Under the pieces are notes generated by a model. The model saw nothing but the letters and a program-made list of their open reading frames with translations. It was not told the origin of the DNA and did not search any database. The position numbers and the translations under genes were made by a program. From contig CANQSG010000062.1 of assembly GCA_947626485.1 (NCBI GenBank), positions 1 to 10,045 on the forward strand: 10,045 bases of DNA, written 5' to 3'. Of the stretch, positions 1 to 7,696 are shown one piece after another. Origin of the DNA: an uncultured Clostridia bacterium (GTDB taxonomy: Bacteria; Bacillota; Clostridia; Oscillospirales; Acutalibacteraceae). Every line of letters begins with the position of its first letter. Positions within the stretch are counted from its first letter, which is position 1.

Positions 1-1071
1 TTTTTGGCGGGGCGGTCGGCGGCGCGCGGCGGGCAGGGCGTTTCTCCCGACCGGCTGTTCGAAAACGGCAGGCTGCACCTTTCGACCGACGCGATCCACA
101 CCGTCAAGCCGCTCGAGGCCGATTTCCCGAAGGGCCGGCTGATCGCCGTAACCGGGGTCTCGGGCTCGGGCAAGACGACGATGGTGCTCGAAAGCCTGGT
201 TCCCGCGCTCGAGGCGCAGGTGCGCAACGCGCCGCTGCCGCCCCACGTCAAAACGATTTGCGCCGACGGCATCGCGCAGGTCAAGCTCATCGACGCGACC
301 CCCATCGGCATCAACGTCCGCTCGACCGTCGCGACCTACGCCGACGTACACGACGAGCTGCGCAAGGTCTACGCCAAAACGCCCGACGCGAAGGCGCAGG
401 GGCTGCGCGCGGGCGATTTTTCCTATAACACCGGCAAGCTGCGCTGCCCGACCTGCGACGGCACGGGCGAGATTCGGCTCGACGTGCAGTTCCTGCCCGA
501 CGTCGAAATTCCCTGTCCCGACTGCGGCGGCTCGCGCTATGCCAAGGCGGCGGGGCTCGTCCGGCGCGTCCCGAAGTCCGGCGGACGGGGCTACACCCTG
601 CCGGAGCTGATGGATTTGAGCATCGACGAGGCGCTGACCGCCTGCGCCGACCTGCCGCTGGTCGCCCGCCGCCTGCGGGTGTTACAGGAGCTCGGGCTCG
701 GCTATCTGACGCTCGGCGAGGAGACCCCGAGCCTTTCGGGCGGCGAGGCGCAGCGGCTGAAGCTCGCCGGGGAGATGGGGCGCGGCCAGGCCGACACCGT
801 CTTCGTCTTTGACGAGCCGACGATCGGCCTGCACCCCCTCGACGTCGAGACCCTGCTGCGCGTTTTCGACGGCTTGCTGTCCCACGGCGCGACCGTCGTC
901 GTCATCGAGCACGACCTCGACGTCATTCGCAATGCGGATTACGTCGTCGACCTCGGCCCGGGCGGCGGGGAAGCGGGCGGCGAGATCGTTTTTGCGGGCA
1001 CCCCGCGGGAACTCTGCGTCTGCCCGCAGAGCCTGACCGGCCGGTTTTTGAAGCCGTATTTTGCAGACTGA
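1..1071 (+). CDS. UvrA-family ABC ATPase (UvrA paralogue), C-terminal part, 5' truncated
   Basis: This is the C-terminal ATPase half of a UvrA-type protein. The frame is open to the window's left edge, so the start lies outside; residue numbers count from base 4. Visible motifs are Walker A GVSGSGKTT (51-59), a zinc module C148-x2-C151-x19-C171-x2-C174 with the UvrA cysteine spacing, the ABC signature LSGGEAQ (244-250), Walker B VFDEP (268-272) and the H-loop histidine H303. UvrA proteins scan DNA for damage and load UvrB in nucleotide excision repair. Several positions differ from housekeeping UvrA: the NNLK element before Walker A is absent, and RSTVATYADV stands where RSNPATYTGV is usual. 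This suggests a UvrA-like paralogue, of the kind sometimes linked to DNA-intercalating drug tolerance, rather than the main uvrA. The family call is firm; the paralogue call is inference. The next gene starts 49 bases after the stop with no clear terminator between, so they are probably co-transcribed. Confidence 0.9.
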   Translation, partial: FLAGRSAARGGQGVSPDRLFENGRLHLSTDAIHTVKPLEADFPKGRLIAVTGVSGSGKTTMVLESLVPALEAQVRNAPLPPHVKTICADGIAQVKLIDATPIGINVRSTVATYADVHDELRKVYAKTPDAKAQGLRAGDFSYNTGKLRCPTCDGTGEIRLDVQFLPDVEIPCPDCGGSRYAKAAGLVRRVPKSGGRGYTLPELMDLSIDEALTACADLPLVARRLRVLQELGLGYLTLGEETPSLSGGEAQRLKLAGEMGRGQADTVFVFDEPTIGLHPLDVETLLRVFDGLLSHGATVVVIEHDLDVIRNADYVVDLGPGGGEAGGEIVFAGTPRELCVCPQSLTGRFLKPYFAD

Positions 1072-1074
1072 ATC

Positions 1075-1090
1075 CGCCGGGCGACCGGCG
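1075..1090 (+). other. Small RNA hairpin with GNRA-type loop between the UvrA-like gene and the PPIase gene
   Basis: CGCCGG and CCGGCG form a perfect 6-bp GC stem closed by the tetraloop GCGA. An A-run follows, not a T-run, so it does not look like an intrinsic terminator for plus-strand transcripts. It lies 30 bases before the next start codon and might affect mRNA stability or processing. At this GC content it could also be chance. Confidence 0.3.
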
Positions 1091-1120
1091 AAAAACACAG
1101 CGAGAAAGGAAACGAAACGA

Positions 1121-2446
1121 ATGGCAAATTTGGTGGAACAAGCGAAAAAAGGACGGCGCGAGGCGATGCACGCGCTGACACAGGCGACCGGCGACAAGAC
1201 GCTGCGGGTCTGCCGACTGCTGCTCGGCGACGAAAAGGCCGCCGCGCAGGCGACGGTCGAGGCCTACCGCAAGCTTTGGGACGCGCTGCCGGACGCGGAC
1301 GTCGCGGACGAAGCCGCCTTTGCGCGCCGCGCGATCTCGGACGCGGCAGAGCTTTGCAGGCGGGAAGCGCTCAAACGCGACGCGAAGGCCTTCCGCCAGC
1401 CGCAGGGGCGCAATTTCGCCCTGCCCGCCCCGGCCGCCCCGGTCGATCTGACGCGCGACGACGGGCTCGACGCCCTGCTGGACGCCCTGCCGACGCTGCA
1501 CCGCTTCTTTCTGGTGCTGCACACCGCGGCGGACTTTTCGCAGGCGCAGCTCGCCGCCTTTTTCCGCTGGGACGAAAAAACCGTCTCCCTCGCGCTGGCG
1601 GCGGAGCCGGCGAATTTGACAAAGCTGCTTTCCGACGGCGTCGACCTGCGGGAGGTTTACGACCGCCTGCGGGCGGATAAAGCAGACGACGTGCCCGCCG
1701 CGGTCAAATCGGGGCTCATCAGCGGCGCCGACGACGCCGCAGCGCCCCACACGCGCGCGGCGAAACGGCGGGTCGCGATTATCGTCGCAGCGGTCGTCGT
1801 CCTCTGTCTGCTCGGCGGCGGCCTTGCGCTGCTGCTGCGCCCCGCCGCGCCGGGCGACACGACGTCGGACACGGCCTCGGGCACGTCCTCGGTCAGCAGT
1901 GCGGACGCCTCACTCATCACCGAGCCGGTGGTGGCGCTCGACGCCGAAAAAACCTATTACGCCGACATCGACATTCAGGATTACGGCACCGTGACGGTGC
2001 GGCTCGACCCCACCGCCGCGCCGGTCACTGTTTCGAACTTCATCCACCTCGCGCAGGAAAAATTCTATGACGGCCTGACCTTCCACCGCATCATGGAGGG
2101 CTTCATGATGCAGGGCGGCGACCCCGACGGCAACGGCTCGGGCGGCGCCGACCGCTGCATCGTCGGCGAATTTGCGGACAACGGGCGGGAGAACAACCTC
2201 TCGCACAAGCGGGGCGTGATCTCGATGGCGCGCGCGGAGGGCAACGACACCGCGAGCTCGCAGTTCTTCATCGTGCAGCAGGACAGCACCTATCTCGACG
2301 GCGCCTATGCGGCCTTCGGCACCGTGACTGCCGGCATGGAGGTCGTCGACGCCGTCTGCAAGGACGCGAAGCCGACCGACGACAACGGGACGATCCCCGC
2401 CGCCGAGCAGCCGGTGATCCGCTCGATCGTCATTCGAACCGAATAA
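1121..2446 (+). CDS. Membrane-anchored cyclophilin-type peptidyl-prolyl isomerase with N-terminal sigma-70/ECF-like region
   Basis: This 441-residue protein has three parts. Residues 3-86 resemble sigma-70 region 2: an LVEQAKKGRREAM opening, LLLGDEKAA at 33-41, then AYRKLW and a basic RREALKR end. Residues 115-170 resemble region 4: LPTLHR, then a helix-turn-helix-like ADFSQAQLAAFF and TVSLAL. A single hydrophobic helix spans about 218-239, preceded by KRR, so the N-terminus should be cytoplasmic. A Ser/Thr-rich linker (247-264) leads to an extracytoplasmic cyclophilin domain (about 277-439) with FHRIMEGFMMQGG (321-333), SSQFFI (379-384) and YLDGAYAAFG (391-400). Catalytic R323 and the F328/M330/Q331 and Q381/F383 positions are present; the cyclosporin-contact tryptophan is Y391. 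It should isomerise prolyl bonds in exported proteins. The sigma-like part lacks the usual acidic core of region 2.2 and the basic recognition helix, so transcriptional activity is doubtful. ATG 1121 is preferred over an upstream in-frame TTG at 1061 because GAAAGGA (1104-1110) precedes it. The cyclophilin call is firm; the sigma resemblance was judged by eye. Confidence 0.85.
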   Translation: MANLVEQAKKGRREAMHALTQATGDKTLRVCRLLLGDEKAAAQATVEAYRKLWDALPDADVADEAAFARRAISDAAELCRREALKRDAKAFRQPQGRNFALPAPAAPVDLTRDDGLDALLDALPTLHRFFLVLHTAADFSQAQLAAFFRWDEKTVSLALAAEPANLTKLLSDGVDLREVYDRLRADKADDVPAAVKSGLISGADDAAAPHTRAAKRRVAIIVAAVVVLCLLGGGLALLLRPAAPGDTTSDTASGTSSVSSADASLITEPVVALDAEKTYYADIDIQDYGTVTVRLDPTAAPVTVSNFIHLAQEKFYDGLTFHRIMEGFMMQGGDPDGNGSGGADRCIVGEFADNGRENNLSHKRGVISMARAEGNDTASSQFFIVQQDSTYLDGAYAAFGTVTAGMEVVDAVCKDAKPTDDNGTIPAAEQPVIRSIVIRTE

Positions 2447-2461
2447 ACAGGGGGCGACCGA

Positions 2462-3664
2462 ATGCTTTACCGACCTGACCGCTCCGGCAACCAAATTTCC
2501 CAGCTGGGCTACGGCTGCATGCGCTTCACCCGCAAGGGCGGCGGCATCGACTATGAAAAGGCCGCGCGGGAGGTGCTGTTCGCCATCGAACAGGGCGTCA
2601 ATTATTTCGACACGGCGTATATTTACCCCGGCAGCGAGGCCTGCCTCGGCCGCATTTTAGCGGAAAACAACTGCCGCGACCGGGTGTATATCGCGACGAA
2701 GCTGCCGCAGTATCTTCTGCGCTCCGCCGCCGCGATCGACCGGACGTTTGACGAGGAGCTCTCCCGCCTGCGCACCGATCACATCGACTATTACCTCATG
2801 CACATGTTCACCGACCTCGCCGAGTGGCGGCATTTGCAGGCGCTGGGGATCGAGGACTGGATCGAAAAGCAGAAGCGGGCGGGGCGCATTCGCAACATCG
2901 GCTTTTCCTACCACGGCGAGCCGGAAATGTTCCTGCAAATTCTGAACGCCTACGACTGGGATTTCTGCCAGATTCAGTACAATTACCTCGACGAGCACAC
3001 TCAGGCGGGGCGGACGGGGCTGCGTGCGGCGGCGGAAAAGGGCGTCCCGGTGATTATCATGGAGCCGCTGCGGGGCGGCAAGCTCGTCGCCCTGCCCGAG
3101 GCGGCGCAGCGGCTGCTCGCGGCGGACGGCAGCGGCTATTCCCCCGCCGAGCTCGGCCTGCGCTGGCTCTGGGATCAACCCGAGGTCACCTGCGTGCTCT
3201 CGGGCATGAATTCCGAGGAGATGGTGCGCGAAAACGTCCGCGTCGCGTCCGAAGCGCGGCCGGGTTGCCTTTCACCCGAAAGCAGGCGCACCGTCGAGCA
3301 GGTTCGGCAGATCCTGCGGGAGCGCGAGAAGGTCGGCTGCACCGGCTGCCGGTATTGCATGCCCTGCCCCGCCGGGGTGGACATTCCGGGGAATTTCCAT
3401 TATTACAACCTGATGTACCTCGAGAAAAAGGGCGCCGCCCGGCTGGAATTCGCCCGCAACATGGGGTTGCGGCGCGACCCGGGTTTTGCCGCGCAGTGCG
3501 TCGGCTGCGGCAAGTGCGAGCAGCATTGTCCGCAGCACCTGCCCATCCGCGCCCGCCTGCGCGACGCCGACCGCGCCCTGCGCCCGCCGCCCTATCGGCT
3601 CGGCATTTCGATCGCCCGCCGGGTCATGCTGCCGAAGGCCAAATCCGAAAAATCCCCGCGCTGA
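2462..3664 (+). CDS. Aldo/keto reductase with C-terminal 4Fe-4S ferredoxin-like domain
   Basis: The 400-residue protein carries an aldo/keto reductase TIM barrel (about 1-270). The catalytic tetrad is D50, Y55, K80 and H114, and the first three lie in FDTAYIYPGSE and IATK contexts. The tail (about 290-360) has two cysteine clusters: C293-x2-C296-x2-C299-x2-C302-P and C346-x2-C349-x2-C352-x3-C356-P. These are likely to hold two [4Fe-4S] centres, so electrons may pass between a bound nicotinamide cofactor and the clusters. This AKR-ferredoxin architecture is common in anaerobic Firmicutes and is usually annotated only as an oxidoreductase; the substrate cannot be read from sequence. The first cluster uses x2 before its last cysteine rather than the classical ferredoxin x3. 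The protein is cytoplasmic, with no signal peptide. It starts 15 bases after the PPIase stop with AGGGGG (2449-2454) seven bases upstream of the ATG, which supports co-transcription with the preceding genes. Confidence 0.92.
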   Translation: MLYRPDRSGNQISQLGYGCMRFTRKGGGIDYEKAAREVLFAIEQGVNYFDTAYIYPGSEACLGRILAENNCRDRVYIATKLPQYLLRSAAAIDRTFDEELSRLRTDHIDYYLMHMFTDLAEWRHLQALGIEDWIEKQKRAGRIRNIGFSYHGEPEMFLQILNAYDWDFCQIQYNYLDEHTQAGRTGLRAAAEKGVPVIIMEPLRGGKLVALPEAAQRLLAADGSGYSPAELGLRWLWDQPEVTCVLSGMNSEEMVRENVRVASEARPGCLSPESRRTVEQVRQILREREKVGCTGCRYCMPCPAGVDIPGNFHYYNLMYLEKKGAARLEFARNMGLRRDPGFAAQCVGCGKCEQHCPQHLPIRARLRDADRALRPPPYRLGISIARRVMLPKAKSEKSPR

Positions 3665-3675
3665 GCCGATTTCGC

Positions 3676-3704
3676 TTGCTTTTGTGCGCTTCTTCGCGTA
3701 TAAT
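3676..3704 (+). promoter_or_regulatory. Sigma-A type promoter for the DMT transporter
   Basis: TTGCTT (3676-3681) and a consensus TATAAT (3699-3704) are separated by exactly 17 bases. Transcription should start near 3711, giving a leader of about 36 bases. The -35 box begins 12 bases after the aldo/keto reductase stop, so the transporter probably has its own promoter and forms a separate unit. No operator-like palindrome was seen around it. Confidence 0.75.
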
Positions 3705-3746
3705 GGGATTCGTGCGACATCGGTTCGAAGGGAAGACGGTTACAAG

Positions 3747-4655
3747 ATGAACAACAAATCGGAAAAAATCGGCGGGATCAGCGTGGTGCTCTCGGCTGTC
3801 CTGTTCGGCTGCATGCCGTTGGTGACGAAGATCGCCTACCGCCACGGCAGCAACGCCGAAACAGCGGCGTTTTTCCGCTTTCTGTTCGGCAGCCTGCTGC
3901 TCTTTGTCATCGTCCGCTTCGTCTGCCGGGAGTCCGTCCTGCTCGAAAAGCGGCAGCTGCTCTCGATCCTCAAATATTCGATCCCCTACGCCCTCGTGCC
4001 CATCCTGCTCTACCGCTCCTACGACCTGATCGATTCCGGCCTGGCGACGACGCTGCACTTCACCTACCCCGTCACCGTCGTGCTGATCCTGGCGCTCTTC
4101 TGCCACCGCCGCATGGACGTAAAGCAGCTGATCTGCACCGCGCTCTGCGTGACGGGCATCGTGCTGCTCTACCGGCCGAACGGGCAGATCAACACTCTCG
4201 GCCTCGCGCTGGCGGCGGTGTCGGGCGTGATCTTCGCGGTCTATATCGTGATGCTGGGCAACAGCCCGGCGAAAACGGCGTCGCCCTTCGTGCTCTCCTT
4301 CTGGCTTTCGGTCTTCTCGTCGGTCGAAATCGGCCTGCTCGCCCTCTGCGGCGGCCGGCTGACGCTGCACCTCGACGCGACGGGCTGGGGCGCCCAGTTC
4401 CTGCTCGCGCTGATGACGGGCGTCTGCGCGCTGGTGCTGTTCCAAAAGGGCGTCGTGCTCTGCGGCGAGGTCAAGGCGTCGCTGCTCAGCACCTTCGAGC
4501 CGCTGACGGGATTGGCAGTCGGCCTGACCTTCTTTCACGAGGCCTTCACCGTCAAACAAGCCGTCGGCGTCGTCTTCATCCTCGCCGCCGTCCTCCTCTT
4601 AGTCCTCGACCCCCGCGCCCTTTTCCGCCGCAAAAACCCGCACGACCCGACCTGA
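3747..4655 (+). CDS. EamA/DMT-family membrane transporter
   Basis: This 302-residue integral membrane protein has about ten hydrophobic helices, roughly at 9-29, 37-57, 71-90, 95-118, 127-142, 150-170, 180-201, 215-232, 243-262 and 268-288. The pattern is the two-repeat EamA (drug/metabolite transporter) fold. The second repeat contains STFEPLTGLAVG (248-259), the typical EamA glutamate-proline helix. Family members export or import small metabolites such as amino acids, purines or other solutes; the substrate cannot be inferred here. The frame is open far upstream, overlapping the aldo/keto reductase gene. ATG 3747 is chosen because hydrophobic sequence begins right after it, an AAGGGAAG site (3728-3735) lies upstream, and the promoter at 3676-3704 would exclude earlier starts. 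It ends with a short basic cytoplasmic tail and is followed by a hairpin terminator. Confidence 0.9.
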   Translation: MNNKSEKIGGISVVLSAVLFGCMPLVTKIAYRHGSNAETAAFFRFLFGSLLLFVIVRFVCRESVLLEKRQLLSILKYSIPYALVPILLYRSYDLIDSGLATTLHFTYPVTVVLILALFCHRRMDVKQLICTALCVTGIVLLYRPNGQINTLGLALAAVSGVIFAVYIVMLGNSPAKTASPFVLSFWLSVFSSVEIGLLALCGGRLTLHLDATGWGAQFLLALMTGVCALVLFQKGVVLCGEVKASLLSTFEPLTGLAVGLTFFHEAFTVKQAVGVVFILAAVLLLVLDPRALFRRKNPHDPT

Positions 4656-4669
4656 AAACAAAAAAGCAA

Positions 4670-4704
4670 AACGCCGGAGAGCCAACCGAATGCCCTCCGG
4701 CGTT
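4670..4704 (+). terminator. Intrinsic terminator after the DMT transporter
   Basis: A perfect 10-bp inverted repeat, AACGCCGGAG and CTCCGGCGTT, encloses a 15-base loop 14 bases after the transporter stop. The plus-strand tail is only GTTTC, so the T-tract is weak. The A-rich left flank would give a good T-tract for minus-strand transcripts. It separates the transporter from the copper operon. Confidence 0.65.
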
Positions 4705-4738
4705 GTTTCATCTGCGCGAAAATTTTTTGGTTTTCCCC

Positions 4739-4767
4739 TTGACAAATACCCCGAGAGGGTATAGAAT
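4739..4767 (+). promoter_or_regulatory. Copper operon promoter
   Basis: A consensus -35 TTGACA (4739-4744) and TAGAAT (4762-4767) are spaced by 17 bases, with transcription expected near 4774. The spacer is filled almost exactly by the first CsoR-type palindrome, and the start site lies in the second. This layout indicates repression by occlusion of RNA polymerase until copper is present. An alternative -10 reading, TATAGA at 4760, gives a less favourable 15-base spacer. Confidence 0.8.
4746..4762. promoter_or_regulatory. CsoR-type operator 1 (between -35 and -10)
   Basis: This 17-base imperfect palindrome reads ATACCCC-GAG-AGGGTAT, with six of seven arm positions matching. The TACCCC/GGGGTA arms around a GC-rich centre match known CsoR/Cu(I)-responsive operators. 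It lies between the promoter hexamers directly upstream of csoR. Confidence 0.8.
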
Positions 4768-4771
4768 GAAA

Positions 4772-4788
4772 ATACCCCGGTGGGGTAT
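4772..4788. promoter_or_regulatory. CsoR-type operator 2 (over the transcription start)
   Basis: ATACCCC-GGT-GGGGTAT is a 17-base palindrome with perfect seven-base arms. It is the same motif as operator 1 with a better match, centred 26 bases further downstream and overlapping the expected transcription start. It is probably the higher-affinity site. Confidence 0.82.
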
Positions 4789-4806
4789 AGTTCGGGAGGA
4801 ATGAGA

Positions 4807-5115
4807 ATGAAACAGATGGGAATGGGCGAATGCTGTTGTCGCAAGAAGCTGCGGACGCAGGCGGAGAAGCGGGCGCTGACGAATCGATTGAGCCGCATCG
4901 AGGGGCAGATTCGCGGGTTGAAGGAGATGGTCGAGGCGGACGCCTACTGCACCGACATCGTCACGCAGGCCTCCGCTGCCGCCGCCGCCGTCAATTCGTT
5001 TGTCAAAGAGCTGCTCGCGACGCATATCAAGGGCTGCGTGGCAGAAGATATCCGGGAGGGCAAAACGGAAACCGTGGACGACCTCGTGAAAACGTTACAA
5101 AAACTGATGAGGTGA
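4807..5115 (+). CDS. csoR: Copper-sensing transcriptional repressor CsoR
   Basis: This 102-residue all-helical repressor belongs to the CsoR/RcnR family. NRLSRIEGQIRGLKEM (26-41) is the family hallmark helix. The Cu(I) ligands appear as C48 (AYCTDI), H73 and C77 (THIKGC), with the 25- and 4-residue spacings of characterised CsoR proteins. The family releases operator DNA when Cu(I) binds. C77, where nickel- and formaldehyde-sensing relatives differ, favours copper. The N-terminus carries three adjacent cysteines (9-11), which could be an extra metal or thiol site. ATG 4807 is chosen because GGGAGGA (4794-4800) sits six bases upstream; the in-frame ATG at 4801 directly abuts that site and is too close. 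The gene should repress itself and copA through the two palindromes upstream. copA begins six bases after the stop. Confidence 0.93.
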   Translation: MKQMGMGECCCRKKLRTQAEKRALTNRLSRIEGQIRGLKEMVEADAYCTDIVTQASAAAAAVNSFVKELLATHIKGCVAEDIREGKTETVDDLVKTLQKLMR

Positions 5116-5121
5116 CGGAAG

Positions 5122-7629
<2,508 letters not shown>

Positions 7630-7644
7630 TCGCAAGGCGCAAAA

Positions 7645-7683
7645 AAGGCCGCCGGGGAACGGATTTCGTCCTCCGGCGGTCTT
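7645..7683. terminator. Bidirectional terminator between the copper operon and carB
   Basis: A stem of about 13 pairs (7645-7657 with 7671-7683, including two G-T wobbles) encloses a 13-base loop. Plus-strand transcripts end in CTTGTTTT. In the minus direction the A-run at 7641-7646 becomes a strong T-tract. It sits between two converging genes and can end both transcripts. Confidence 0.8.
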
Positions 7684-7696
7684 GTTTTGCGGAAAA

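Noticed and set aside
1075..1100. The hairpin after the UvrA-like gene as an intrinsic terminator.
   Set aside because: The stem is only 6 bp and is followed by A residues, not T residues.
1061..1120. A TTG start at 1061 for the sigma-like PPIase, overlapping the UvrA-like gene.
   Set aside because: The added 20 residues match no sigma-like pattern, whereas ATG 1121 has a purine-rich ribosome site and begins directly with the conserved-looking LVEQAKKG segment.
3486..3746. An N-terminal extension of the DMT transporter by 87 residues.
   Set aside because: The extension overlaps the reductase gene, is a P/R/S-rich shadow, and the promoter at 3676-3704 lies inside it; ATG 3747 fits the first helix.
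2824..3750. A 308-codon plus-strand frame overlapping the aldo/keto reductase gene.
   Set aside because: It is an R/A/G-rich out-of-frame shadow; the reductase frame holds the catalytic tetrad and both cysteine clusters.
3624..4559. A 311-codon minus-strand frame opposite the DMT transporter.
   Set aside because: Its Q/E/R/D-rich low-complexity translation is the antisense image of hydrophobic codons, and it would run across the transporter's promoter.
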